A DNA stretch of 45,256 bases from Clostridia bacterium. GTDB lineage: Bacteria; Bacillota; Clostridia; Oscillospirales; Acutalibacteraceae. Shown in pieces: positions 25,007-34,485 of this stretch. The notes below the pieces were generated by a model. That model ran no database searches. It was given only the letters and a program-made list of their open reading frames with translations, and was not told the origin of the DNA. The DNA lies in NCBI GenBank assembly GCA_017410585.1, contig JAFQQM010000072.1, positions 1 to 45,256 on the forward strand. Reading direction: 5' to 3'. A program made the translations under genes and the position numbers. The number at the start of each line of letters is the position of its first letter. The stretch's first letter is position 1.

Positions 25007-25035
25007 ATAGTAGCACATTTATATGGCATTTTCAA
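25007..25035 (-). promoter_or_regulatory. Promoter of the rhamnosidase-like/GH2 operon
   Basis: Minus strand TTGAAA - 17 bases - TACTAT, about 46 bases before the start codon. Confidence 0.6.
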
Positions 25036-25053
25036 GCATTTTCGGCAAAAGCG

Positions 25054-25083
25054 TTGCACGTTGCAACCACCTTATGGTATAAT
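25054..25083 (+). promoter_or_regulatory. Promoter of the EamA transporter gene
   Basis: TTGCAC - 18 bases - TATAAT with TGG before the -10, about 30 bases before the start codon. Confidence 0.65.
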
Positions 25084-25113
25084 ACTATTATACTCCCAAT
25101 GAGAGGAATGGCT

Positions 25114-26001
25114 ATGAAACACGAACGCATTGCCAAAATCAAAATGACAGCCGCTATGGTGATATTCGGCACGCTTGCTCCCTTCGTGCGGGCGGTCGGG
25201 GTCGGTTCGGGCGAACTCGCGCTGTATCGGGCGGTGATGGCCACCGTGCTGGTCGGCGGTTTTCTGCTTGTCACCCGCCAGCGTATCCCGCTAGGCGGCA
25301 TCAAAAAAGAACTGCTGTTGTTGCTGTTATCCGGCGCCGCGATGGGCGCTAACTGGATCTTGCTGTTTGAAGCGTACAAATACACCACCGTATCGGTTGC
25401 CACACTCAGTTATTACTTTGCGCCGGTCCTTGTTATGGTGGCTTGTCCGTTGCTGTTTAAGGAAAAACTCAGCGGCAAGCAGATCCTCTGCTTTGTGATG
25501 GCCACGGCCGGTTTGGTGCTGATCACCGGCACGGCAGGGAGCGGATCGCAGGATCTGCTTGGCATTGCTCTGGGATTGGGTGCCGCACTGCTGTATGCGA
25601 CGGTGATGTTGCTGAATAAATTGATCAAAGGCGTGGAAGGACTGCACCGCACCTTGATCCAGTTCCTCGCCGCCACGGTCACGCTGATCCCTTACGTATG
25701 CTTAACCGGCGGGCTCTCTTTGGGAAGTCTGGACGGGATCGGTTGGGGCGCGCTTCTGTGCGTCGGCATCCTGCATACCGGCATCGCCTATTGCCTGTAT
25801 TTCTCCGCATTGAAAGACCTGCCGGGACAAAAGGTGGCGCTGTTAAGTTATATAGATCCTCTGGTAGCCGTGGTCGTCAGTATCACTTGGCTCCGCGAAG
25901 AGACCTCTCTGCCGCAGATCGTCGGCGGTCTGCTCATCTTGGGCTTCACTCTGTGGAGTGAACTCCCCTCTCGCCCGCCCAAGCAAAAAGAAAACCGATA
26001 A
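25114..26001 (+). CDS. EamA/DMT-superfamily transporter
   Basis: 295 residues from the ATG at 25114, chosen because AGAGGA lies six to seven bases upstream and the promoter lies just before it; ATGs at 25099 and 25108 are less well placed. About ten hydrophobic helices in two five-helix repeats, with DMT features GAAMGANWILLFEAYKYTT (in part) and the C-terminal YLREETS-type loop (TWLREETSLPQIVGG). Typical RhaT/EamA-like permease of the inner membrane. The substrate is unknown; amino acid or metabolite efflux is usual for the family. Stands alone with its own promoter and terminator, between two minus-strand glycosidase operons. Confidence 0.87.
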   Translation: MKHERIAKIKMTAAMVIFGTLAPFVRAVGVGSGELALYRAVMATVLVGGFLLVTRQRIPLGGIKKELLLLLLSGAAMGANWILLFEAYKYTTVSVATLSYYFAPVLVMVACPLLFKEKLSGKQILCFVMATAGLVLITGTAGSGSQDLLGIALGLGAALLYATVMLLNKLIKGVEGLHRTLIQFLAATVTLIPYVCLTGGLSLGSLDGIGWGALLCVGILHTGIAYCLYFSALKDLPGQKVALLSYIDPLVAVVVSITWLREETSLPQIVGGLLILGFTLWSELPSRPPKQKENR

Positions 26002-26006
26002 AAACC

Positions 26007-26040
26007 AAAAACCTCGGCAGCATTCGCTGTCGAGGTTTTT
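26007..26040. terminator. Terminator of the EamA gene
   Basis: Stem AAAAACCTCGGCAGC / GCTGTCGAGGTTTTT (one G-T pair), loop ATTC, immediately after the stop codon. Confidence 0.8.
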
Positions 26041-26178
26041 CAATTCCTCATTCCTCAAGGTAACCGTTCAACCGACGAGGCACACCCGATGGTTACCGGC
26101 CGCAACCTCATCGCCATCGGATACACTCGATTTTGAAAATGGAGAAGAAATTTTCAGCCAAGGGTAGGTTGCAATTTC

Positions 26179-26208
26179 GGGAGACAACTCCCTTACGGAG
26201 TGTCTCCC
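26179..26208. repeat. Intergenic hairpin repeat
   Basis: GGGAGACAACTCC / GGAGTGTCTCCC, 12-bp stem with a one-base bulge, between the EamA terminator and the end of the mannosidase gene. No T tail on the minus strand. It is of the same C-run/G-run hairpin type as the cluster at 88-199. The rest of 26041-26223 shows no gene. Confidence 0.5.
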
Positions 26209-26223
26209 TTGCGTTTCTCATTT

Positions 26224-28671
26224 TTATTTCTCTAACAAATTCAATTCGGTGATCCGGCCGTTTGCACAGCGAAGCGCTTTAACCTCGTAGGGATTAAAAC
26301 ACAGTATTGTCTCCATTCCTGCGACTCGTACCACGGTTTCCGCTTGCCCGTCAGCGGCATGGTAAAGATGCAACACACAGCCATCTTCCAGCGGACGGCA
26401 GGCGGCCATAATCACCGACAGATGAGCAATCTCCACCAGCGTTTCTGCCGCCTCGCCGTTACCGGCGGTGAACATCGGCAACACCATCGGCGGCTGATTT
26501 TCCACCAGCGCATCCCGCTCGGCAGTACTCAACAGTTCTAAACGTTCGCCGGTCTCGATGACAAACGAATATTCCCGTTCACCTTGTTCGGTACGCGGCG
26601 ACCAGCGATCCTGCGGCAAAATCGTATAGTCTGCAAACGGATGCGCGCAATAGCCCGGTGACCGCAGAAGGGTCATCCGGAGTTGACCTTTTCGGTAATC
26701 GCCCCCGTATACGCCGGTGTTGATCACCCGCACGGCTTGTTTGCCGGTTCCCAGTACCGCCCAATGTTGCATCACGTCCTCACTACCATCAGAGCGGAGC
26801 GTTTTAGCACCAAAGATATCCTGCACCGTACAATCGGCATCTTCCGACACGGCAGGCAGACACCATTTGACAGCGGTATCCGTTTCCGACCAAAACAGCC
26901 GCATCCATACGCGCACGGCCCCTTTACTGTCCAGCGAATACCGGACGATCGCGTGGGAGTTACGATGCACCAAGATCGCCTCCACCACCGTGCGGACCGG
27001 TCCCTGTTCCACGATTCGTACCGGTGCCAACGGTTTTCTCACGCCGGCGATCTGCGCGGCCTTCTCCGGCGACGCCAAGCAGAACAACTCCCCGTCGGCG
27101 GCAATGCGATCGGTGGTCATCATCCACGGATCTTCGTTGTCCTTCACCGCCAGCAGTTGTCCGGCCGGCGCACACAAAACAGCGTGTCCGTCCTTTTCCA
27201 AGCAAGTGATCCAACCAGAGACCGTGCTCACCGACAACTTGGTGCCGTTCGCATTCAGCACGATCTCCTCCCCCTTTTGCTGTTCCGTCGTCGGTTTGTG
27301 AGGCAAGATCTCCGGCCGAAAGTTCAGCACGGTCAACGAGGACGGTGCAAGGATCGGCTGTACCGTTAGCCGTTTACGCCAATCGATGGGGATATTGCTG
27401 TCCTCCTTTTCCATCTGCATCGGGATCTCTTTGCCATCCTGATATACGTGGTAGGAGGTAAACGTGCCACTTCGGTTCTGATCCGCCAGATGGAATTCGC
27501 ATACGAGCGGTATCTCCACCGGATGGGGATGAGGATTGTAGATCAGCATAGGGATCGTATCCGGTTCCGGAGCAGGCACGTTTTTCGCCAGCGCGGCGAA
27601 ACAACGCATCGACATCTTATCTAACGCCGACAGTGCACCGCCCATGGCGCGCAGGCTGGCCATCTCCGCCCGTTTGATCGAAGTTCCCGGCAGAATATCG
27701 TGAAAACTGTGAAACAGCAGGCATTCCTCTGCCTGACGGAGTGTCGCCGTGTCAACCGGAAGCCCTACCTGAAGTTGTGCCGCCGTCGCCATCTTTTCGG
27801 TCATAAGCAAATGACTTTCCAACCGACTGTAAGTTTGTTTGATACCCACCTGCGTGGTATAGCATCCGGGCATAGAGGGATTCAGATCGCCGGTATAACG
27901 CGGCAGCGTGTTCTTATCCGACAAAGAGAAATAGGTTTCCGGCGTACTGTGAATCAAACGACCGGTACCCTCCTGCGCCATCTTCTCTTTGAGGACCTCC
28001 AGATCGTTCAGATCGACTTTGGACGGACCGCCGCCATGATCACCGATTCCCCACAAGATCATCAACGGCTGATCGCCCGGATGAGAAACGCAGTAATCCC
28101 GTATCTTATCTGCCGCATGACCGATGAAGGAATTGTATCCGACGTTGGTCAGGTGTACCGTGATCTCCGAGCCGTCATAGCCGACCCAACGGAATTCTTC
28201 TCCCGGAGCACCGCAGGCATCGATGGCAGGGCGTCCCACCAGATATCCGTCGTAGCCGGTTTTTTTCAGCAGTTGTACCAACCCTCGGCTATGGCCGAAA
28301 CTGTCCACATTCATGGCGATGGTGGGCGAAACGCCGAACTTTTCGGAAAAATACCGGCGCCCCGCCAGTATCTGTCGCCAGATCGACTCACCGCCGGGGA
28401 TGTTGCAATCCGGTTGGAGATACCAGCCGCCCATAACGTGCCAGCGCCCGTCCCGTACCAGTGACTGAATACGAGCAAACAGCGAAGGATCGTATTCTTC
28501 CACCCACTGATACAGCACCGCCTCGTTGTGATTGAATACAAAGCCATCCTGTTGCTCGCAGAAATCGGCGGCAATGCGGAAGGTAGATAACGCTTCCGCC
28601 AATCCTTCCTGCCATTCCCACTGCCATACCGGATCCAAATGGGCATTACAGATTAAATGTATGTCTCTCAT
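26224..28671 (-). CDS. Alpha-mannosidase, glycoside hydrolase family 38
   Basis: 815 residues, no signal peptide, so cytoplasmic. GH38 retaining zinc-dependent alpha-mannosidase. The N-terminal barrel has CNAHLDPVWQW (zinc ligands H11, D13) and MNVDSFGHS (D123, nucleophile and zinc ligand); LFHSFHDILPGTS near 318 supplies the last zinc His. C-terminal beta domains follow. Last gene of the LacI-controlled minus-strand operon, separated from the preceding surface-protein gene by 111 bases that hold a large hairpin, so its expression may differ. In context it would remove alpha-linked mannose from imported oligosaccharides, alongside the GH78 rhamnosidase. Confidence 0.9.
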   Translation of the reverse strand: MRDIHLICNAHLDPVWQWEWQEGLAEALSTFRIAADFCEQQDGFVFNHNEAVLYQWVEEYDPSLFARIQSLVRDGRWHVMGGWYLQPDCNIPGGESIWRQILAGRRYFSEKFGVSPTIAMNVDSFGHSRGLVQLLKKTGYDGYLVGRPAIDACGAPGEEFRWVGYDGSEITVHLTNVGYNSFIGHAADKIRDYCVSHPGDQPLMILWGIGDHGGGPSKVDLNDLEVLKEKMAQEGTGRLIHSTPETYFSLSDKNTLPRYTGDLNPSMPGCYTTQVGIKQTYSRLESHLLMTEKMATAAQLQVGLPVDTATLRQAEECLLFHSFHDILPGTSIKRAEMASLRAMGGALSALDKMSMRCFAALAKNVPAPEPDTIPMLIYNPHPHPVEIPLVCEFHLADQNRSGTFTSYHVYQDGKEIPMQMEKEDSNIPIDWRKRLTVQPILAPSSLTVLNFRPEILPHKPTTEQQKGEEIVLNANGTKLSVSTVSGWITCLEKDGHAVLCAPAGQLLAVKDNEDPWMMTTDRIAADGELFCLASPEKAAQIAGVRKPLAPVRIVEQGPVRTVVEAILVHRNSHAIVRYSLDSKGAVRVWMRLFWSETDTAVKWCLPAVSEDADCTVQDIFGAKTLRSDGSEDVMQHWAVLGTGKQAVRVINTGVYGGDYRKGQLRMTLLRSPGYCAHPFADYTILPQDRWSPRTEQGEREYSFVIETGERLELLSTAERDALVENQPPMVLPMFTAGNGEAAETLVEIAHLSVIMAACRPLEDGCVLHLYHAADGQAETVVRVAGMETILCFNPYEVKALRCANGRITELNLLEK

Positions 28672-28729
28672 CGTTTTCGTCCTATCCTTTCTTTGCGAAA
28701 CGACCGTTTATTGTACTCCCCAAATAGAA

Positions 28730-28764
28730 CTTACGCCCATATACGTGACGTATATGGGCGTAAG
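28730..28764. other. Intercistronic stem-loop without T tail
   Basis: Perfect 16-bp stem CTTACGCCCATATACG and its complement with a 3-base loop. On neither strand is it followed by a T run, so it is more likely an RNA-stabilising or processing stem than a terminator. It follows the stop codon of the large surface-protein gene. Confidence 0.7.
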
Positions 28765-28782
28765 GCTAAATTAGGGAATCGG

Positions 28783-31700
28783 TTATGCGGCGCGCTTTTT
28801 CTTGGAAATCACGCAAAGCACCGCACCGGACAAGATCGCCAGTGCCATAGCCGTCATCGGGATCGTCTCACCGGTAGCCGGTGCATCGCTGTCGGTGTTG
28901 TCGTCCTTATCGTTATCGGTATTGGTGTCATTATCCTTATCATCGTCACCGTCGCCCGGATCAACCGGCTCCGGCTTGACGTTCACCACGGCAATGCTCG
29001 CCATCTTGTTGAGCGTAAAGGTGAAGGTACCGTTGGCGTAGTCACCCTCCAGCGCCGTCATCACGCCCTTCTTGGAGACGGTATAGAACTTCAGGTTATC
29101 TGCCGAACCGGCTTCCGCCAGCAGTTCAGCCGACGGGGTGTAGGTAACGGTCATATCCTGATCCAGCGTAAACTCATAGTTCTCGCCGTTGACGGTCAGA
29201 CCGTTCTCATACAACTCCACTACTTTACCGGTTTCCGGCTTCAGAGCATCCAGACCGTCGGTCTTCTTGAGCGAGCGCAGCATCAGCACGCTGGTGTCGA
29301 AGCCGTCCATCTCGATCATATCCTTGGCAAATTCGAAGGTAAGCGCCTCATCAACCGCCACGGTCTCCACGTCTTCCATCGAATCGACGAAGAACGAATA
29401 GGTGCCGCTGGCAGTCTCATAATCGGTGTTGACGTAGGACTTCAGGCTGAGGTTCTTGATGATCATTTCGGCGTCGTAGGTACCCGGCATTTCCCAACCG
29501 AGGTTCATGCCGTCCACATAAACGCTTTCCATCTTGACACCCTGCATATAACCCTGATCCTGCGCCAGCGTCAGCGCACGCTCGATATACGGGATCAGAT
29601 CGATGTCAACGTCCATCCACTCGTTATCGGTGCTGCCAACCGGCACGCCGGTCTCCTCATCGTGCCACGTCACGGTGGTGATGTCCTTGCCCGGCACGTT
29701 GTAGATGAACAGGCCGGTAGCATCTTCCTTACCGGTGTCCTTGGCACCGTATTCGGGGCAATAGGTATAACGATTATCAAACATCGGGATGCCGAACCAC
29801 AACTGTTCCACACGGCCGGAGTTGTTGAGACCCTTGATGTAGATATACATATAGAACGAGCAAGCGTGCAGGCTGGGGTCAGCCTCCTCGCCCATGTGAT
29901 CTTCATAGAAACTCAACTGCTGCGAGATCTGCAGACGCAGATGATCCATATTGTTGACGTACAACGCACCCGGATTTTCGGAAGCGGCCAGGAAATAGCT
30001 GTTTTCCAGCATGATGTGCGGCCAACTCTCACCCGCTTGGCGGGCATCGTCGTACACTTCGGAAGCCAACAACTTCAGCCCGAGAGAACCTTCCTGCGTA
30101 TCGACCGTAATGGTTTTAGAAGAGTTTTCATAGACGTATTGACCGTCGCCGAGATCCATAAACATCGTCAGGTTCTCATCGCGGAGATCCTCGCCGGAAT
30201 CCCACTGACAGATCTTCCAAGTCGGAATCAACTCGTCGTTGCCATACTTAAACCAGTACGGCTGCTGGGTTGCCTCCTGCAAGGAGTACAGACCGGATAC
30301 GCGGAAGCCCTGTTCAAACTTGGTATCCGGGAAGATTTCATAAACACCGTCGTCCACTGTGATCACCTCAGCAGGCTTGCAGGCCTGCACGCCGTTGATG
30401 GAATTGATGGTAAATTTGACCGTCGCGCTGTCAAGATTGTGCTTCGACGGCTCGCCGCGACGCAGACCGTGATGGTAAACCAACTTCACGTACGCCGGAC
30501 GCTCATCCGAGAAGAACTTCATGATATCGCCGAAATGGTTGTGCGGGTTCATCTCGTTGGAGGCATCGATTCGCTCACCCTGCGAGAAGGAAACCGGCTC
30601 CGTGCTGTTCTGGTTGATGTCGCCATTGTTATTTACGCGGATGTACTGACCGTCGTTAAAGACGATGAGCAGACCGCCGTCACCGGCCGGAATCAGCGAA
30701 AGTTTGATATTCTGATAGTCTTTGTCGTTCAACTGAATAAAGGCGTAGCAACCGCCGTTGTTCATATCCATGCAGTTGACGTACTCGAAGTTATTGCCGG
30801 AGAAGCGCACGCCCTTATAGAAGATCTCCGCGATCTTCAGACGGCCCTCGCCGATCGGACGCATCAGCATAATAAAGCCGGCGCCATAATCGGGGCTATT
30901 ATTACCGTTGGGAATCATCGTGGTGTAGACTTCCTTGGCGTTGTTCGGATAACTGACAGCCGCTTTATCCGAAAGCTGAAGCGCAATGTAACTATCCACA
31001 CTGTCCCATTCGTTGTATTCGCCGTCGATCTGGTATTGATCTAAACTGAACTCGATCTCAAAGCCGTTTTGCAGATTGACCGGATTGAGATAGGTAATAC
31101 CGCATTCGCCAAAGCCCGCGGCCTGATAGCCGGTCACTTCGACCTTGCCATCCGCCGTGACCTGCATAGCATTGTACAGCATATTGCCGTCACCGACAAC
31201 GTAGTTGTGCAGGCCCCAATCCTCCACGGTGGGAACCTTCGCATCGATCGGCGTCCAATCGTTGTTGAAAGCCTTCACGGTAAACGCCATGTCGGTATTG
31301 CCCGCGTTGTAGGCAACCAGTTTGGCATAAGCCTGCGAATTGGATTCAAAAATGCCTTTCGGCGTGGTGCCGTTTTCCAGATAGTACATCTGGCCGATAT
31401 TGTGACCCGGGTTGATCTCGTTGCGGCTATCCACACGGTTGTCACCGACGCGGCTGTAGGCACCCTTGTTGAATACAATGTCCCAGCCGGGTTCGTTCTT
31501 TCTCATGATAAATTCAATGCGGATATCCTCGTAGTTGCCGCTGTTGAGACGGATCTTGCTGTAAGTACCGCCACCGATGCCAACATACGGATTGTTGGCC
31601 ACCGTCCAGTCGCCGGCACTGTTGACACCCATATAGTAGTAATCCAACTGCAAAACGCCGTCCCCTTCCGGACGCATCATCAGGAAAAATCCGCGGCCTT

Positions 31701-32145
31701 CTGCTGCGTCATAGCCACCGGCATTATCCCAATGGCGGTATACCGGCGATGCGTTTGCTGCGTTGGTAATAGCCGCCTTATCCGACAGGAATAAGCCGAA
31801 CCATTTGTCGGAGGAATTCACATCGTACTTGTCGATCGAGAAGTCGATGGAAAATCCGCCCTGTTTCAGATCGATCGGCACCGTGTTGGTGACACCGATG
31901 CCCTGACCGTTACCGTTGACCTGATTGCCGGAGATGGTGAAGGAACCATCCCCATTATCGGTCATCGTGCTGACGACCTGAGTACCCTGACCATCATCAG
32001 CTACATAATTATGGGGTTCCCATTCGTTGGGAGTGTTTTCGGTACCGGCTTCCGCTTGGGAAGTCAGACCGATGCCAGCGGTCAAGCCGGCCAGCAAGCC
32101 AAGACTTAACACGATGGCGAGAATGCGCGTGAGTTGCTTTTTCAT
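28783..32145 (-). CDS. Large wall-anchored surface protein with duplicated unknown domain
   Basis: 1120 residues. Signal peptide (about 1-32, cut near AEA), then two related domains, A (about 42-295) and B (about 310-585). Each starts W-x2-HNYV-x2-DG and shares GFxIxFSxDxY, LSDKAA, G-F-x-MxRPxGxGxL, NExNP and AYxKLV. A third region (about 590-905) of unknown fold follows, then a beta domain (about 910-1055), an Asp/Asn-rich linker (about 1062-1087), the sortase-like motif APATGE (1088-1093), a hydrophobic segment and KKKRAA. So it is exported and probably sortase-anchored. No catalytic motif is recognised. The domain recurs once in the product of 38379-39527. Role proposed: binding of the glycan imported by the neighbouring ABC transporter. 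Start ATG overlaps the stop of the GH78 gene by one base (TAATG). Confidence 0.8.
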   Translation of the reverse strand: MKKQLTRILAIVLSLGLLAGLTAGIGLTSQAEAGTENTPNEWEPHNYVADDGQGTQVVSTMTDNGDGSFTISGNQVNGNGQGIGVTNTVPIDLKQGGFSIDFSIDKYDVNSSDKWFGLFLSDKAAITNAANASPVYRHWDNAGGYDAAEGRGFFLMMRPEGDGVLQLDYYYMGVNSAGDWTVANNPYVGIGGGTYSKIRLNSGNYEDIRIEFIMRKNEPGWDIVFNKGAYSRVGDNRVDSRNEINPGHNIGQMYYLENGTTPKGIFESNSQAYAKLVAYNAGNTDMAFTVKAFNNDWTPIDAKVPTVEDWGLHNYVVGDGNMLYNAMQVTADGKVEVTGYQAAGFGECGITYLNPVNLQNGFEIEFSLDQYQIDGEYNEWDSVDSYIALQLSDKAAVSYPNNAKEVYTTMIPNGNNSPDYGAGFIMLMRPIGEGRLKIAEIFYKGVRFSGNNFEYVNCMDMNNGGCYAFIQLNDKDYQNIKLSLIPAGDGGLLIVFNDGQYIRVNNNGDINQNSTEPVSFSQGERIDASNEMNPHNHFGDIMKFFSDERPAYVKLVYHHGLRRGEPSKHNLDSATVKFTINSINGVQACKPAEVITVDDGVYEIFPDTKFEQGFRVSGLYSLQEATQQPYWFKYGNDELIPTWKICQWDSGEDLRDENLTMFMDLGDGQYVYENSSKTITVDTQEGSLGLKLLASEVYDDARQAGESWPHIMLENSYFLAASENPGALYVNNMDHLRLQISQQLSFYEDHMGEEADPSLHACSFYMYIYIKGLNNSGRVEQLWFGIPMFDNRYTYCPEYGAKDTGKEDATGLFIYNVPGKDITTVTWHDEETGVPVGSTDNEWMDVDIDLIPYIERALTLAQDQGYMQGVKMESVYVDGMNLGWEMPGTYDAEMIIKNLSLKSYVNTDYETASGTYSFFVDSMEDVETVAVDEALTFEFAKDMIEMDGFDTSVLMLRSLKKTDGLDALKPETGKVVELYENGLTVNGENYEFTLDQDMTVTYTPSAELLAEAGSADNLKFYTVSKKGVMTALEGDYANGTFTFTLNKMASIAVVNVKPEPVDPGDGDDDKDNDTNTDNDKDDNTDSDAPATGETIPMTAMALAILSGAVLCVISKKKRAA

Positions 32146-34469
32146 TACGATCTTCCTTTCTTTGAATGGTTATAATACGAAAAGACAATTTCTTCCTGAT
32201 GGAAGAACTTATCTTCAGTATCCGGTAGTACCACACGTGTTGGTATCGGCTCCGGAAGCCGGATAAAAAAGGTAACCTTCCCATCGGCGGCCACCTCGCG
32301 CCGAGTATGTATCAGACCGCGTGGCGTGGCAATATTGCCGCTTATGTCACCCAAAGGGGTATCATGCGGAGCAACCACGACCGATGCAAAGCCCGGACTA
32401 TCGGGTCGGATGCCTAACACCACGTGTGCCAGTTCATACAGCGGTACGGCTGACCAACCGTGACAGTCGCTCCGCTGATCGACAAAATCTTCCGGCCAAG
32501 TGGTCACGTGCTGTTCCAGCAGACGGTGCCACGGCGCCCATTTTTCCGGAAATTCGTCATAGACACCGGCCAGTTCCAACGCACGGAACAGGAAAAACTG
32601 CATGGAGTAGGAGCATTTCAACAAATTGCTGTCCCGCATGCAAGCACGCATCAACCGTTTGGCTTCGTCCCCTTCGGCACAGCCGCTGAGCACAGCCCAC
32701 ACCTGCGCGTGCTGGCTGAACACCACTTCGTTCTTATGTGTGCGGTAATAGCCGCTTGCCGGATCGCGGATCAACCGTCTGGCGTGATCCGTCAACTGCC
32801 GGTATTGCAGACAATACTGCTCACACTGCGCATCCATACCGGCGGCGCAAAACAGTTCGGCGGCTCGCCGTAAAGCATAGGCATAGACCAGACTGTAGAT
32901 ATACAGGCGATCATCCTCTCCGGTAAGCGGACAACCGTGATTGCCTCGCCAAGCATCGACCCAATCCACAAAGTTCCAGTAACCGACGTCGCCGACCATA
33001 CCATCCGACGGATCAATGCGGGTGGCGAAATAATCCAGTATTCGCATAATCGTAGGCAAATACTGCCGGACCAACGCCATATCGCAGAAATAGTGGTAAT
33101 GATCGCTCACCATATCCACAAAATACAGAGCAAACACCGGAATCAGTTGGTCAAATGCAGCCGGTGCGTTACCGGCAATTAGCCCGTCGGGGCGCAGGGT
33201 GCTGTGAAAATCATACAGTGCCCGTTTTATCAGCCGGTCATCCGCTGACAGCGGATAACTCAACTGCGCCTGAATCAGCGTGTCCATCGTGTACTGCATC
33301 TGCTCATAATACGGGCAGTCAATATAGGTATCCAGCATACAACGCTCAAGCGTCCGCACGCTCACATCCCAAAGTTGCTGTACCGTCGGATCGGTGGCGG
33401 TCAACCCACCGACTTTTTCAAGCGGATACCCCGTCAGGCGGAAGGATAGTCCGGTCAGTGTGATCGGTGCCTTTCCGGTTTTCACCGTCAACCGAAGATA
33501 GCGGAATACGCGAAATTCAAACGGCTCGTATACCTGCGCCCCCTGTCCGGTGTAATAGGTATCTTCTTCGCCGATAATGTCGCCGTTGGCATCGTCCCGC
33601 ACTCGCTTGACCGGTAATCCGTCGTGACCGGGAAACCGATAGCATTCTCCGTAGCAAAGCGTTACACGCCCTCCAACCTCCGGCGTTTCCAGCGACAGGC
33701 GGACATAAGCGTTGACCATCTCTCCCATATCCACATCCACAAAGGCCGTGGTGTGCGGCGAAACGGTGACCTCCCCTTTTAACAGCGGGCGCAGGTCCGC
33801 GCCGCCGCCTGATTTAGAACAACCGACCGGCTGTATCGGGCGCTCGTACAGCAACGGAATATCCCGCTGCTTCAGTTGCCATTCGTACAGCACTCCGCCC
33901 AATCGAGCATGATCCGGCGGTGCCACCACCACACAGGGCGAGAAGTCATCTTCCGGCACTTCCGAATCGCACCAATACGGCAACGCCGCCGCGCCGTCGA
34001 TCTCCTCCATATCGCCCGCGTATTTGCTTTGCTTTGCCTCCACAAACCGGCGGCTGATATTGTCGCAGCACTGCCAATCGGCATTGGTATTCATCTGCGG
34101 ACAAGCGGTACATTCCAACCAAAAACCGCCGCGTGAGCCGTTAACCAGCGAAATGGGGCCGGCATGAAAACTCATAGCACCCCGATAGTCGTTCGGATAA
34201 TGCAACACCTCTGCGGCCACGGTATTTTTGCCCTGACGCAGATAGGCGGTCACGTCCAGCACGTCGTAGTATTTGCGGAACCGATCTCCCTTTTGGGGAC
34301 CGGTAGCAACGTAATTTCCGTTAACGTAAAGCCGGTATCGGCTGTCCGCCGATACACAGATCTCCGTTTTTTCTATGTTGTTGATCGTAAAGCCCTTCCG
34401 GAAATAAAGGGCCTCTTTACAAACTCTTGGCTCTTTACTTTTCCATATCCATTGTGCAGAAAACGGCAT
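32145..34469 (-). CDS. Alpha-L-rhamnosidase, glycoside hydrolase family 78
   Basis: 774 residues, no signal peptide, probably cytoplasmic. N-terminal beta domains (about 1-345) with the GH78 start AQWIWKS and a jelly roll carrying YRLYVNG, then the alpha/alpha barrel. The active-site loop is DCPYYEQMQYTMD: D384, E389 (general acid), D396, a known GH78 variant with Tyr in place of the common Arg. WPEDF near 658-662 holds a likely base, E660. A C-terminal beta-sandwich ends the protein. It follows the two permease genes, so it most likely hydrolyses rhamnosides brought in by that importer. 16 bases separate it from the upstream permease gene. Confidence 0.87.
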   Translation of the reverse strand: MPFSAQWIWKSKEPRVCKEALYFRKGFTINNIEKTEICVSADSRYRLYVNGNYVATGPQKGDRFRKYYDVLDVTAYLRQGKNTVAAEVLHYPNDYRGAMSFHAGPISLVNGSRGGFWLECTACPQMNTNADWQCCDNISRRFVEAKQSKYAGDMEEIDGAAALPYWCDSEVPEDDFSPCVVVAPPDHARLGGVLYEWQLKQRDIPLLYERPIQPVGCSKSGGGADLRPLLKGEVTVSPHTTAFVDVDMGEMVNAYVRLSLETPEVGGRVTLCYGECYRFPGHDGLPVKRVRDDANGDIIGEEDTYYTGQGAQVYEPFEFRVFRYLRLTVKTGKAPITLTGLSFRLTGYPLEKVGGLTATDPTVQQLWDVSVRTLERCMLDTYIDCPYYEQMQYTMDTLIQAQLSYPLSADDRLIKRALYDFHSTLRPDGLIAGNAPAAFDQLIPVFALYFVDMVSDHYHYFCDMALVRQYLPTIMRILDYFATRIDPSDGMVGDVGYWNFVDWVDAWRGNHGCPLTGEDDRLYIYSLVYAYALRRAAELFCAAGMDAQCEQYCLQYRQLTDHARRLIRDPASGYYRTHKNEVVFSQHAQVWAVLSGCAEGDEAKRLMRACMRDSNLLKCSYSMQFFLFRALELAGVYDEFPEKWAPWHRLLEQHVTTWPEDFVDQRSDCHGWSAVPLYELAHVVLGIRPDSPGFASVVVAPHDTPLGDISGNIATPRGLIHTRREVAADGKVTFFIRLPEPIPTRVVLPDTEDKFFHQEEIVFSYYNHSKKGRS

Positions 34470-34485
34470 ACGACAAACACCTCAT

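Noticed and set aside
28657-31044. 795-codon open frame on the plus strand, antisense to the large surface protein gene
   Set aside because: It is the mirror of a GC-biased gene: no ribosome binding site, a protein rich in H/R/V with no family features, and the minus strand gives a signal peptide, domain repeats and sorting signal.
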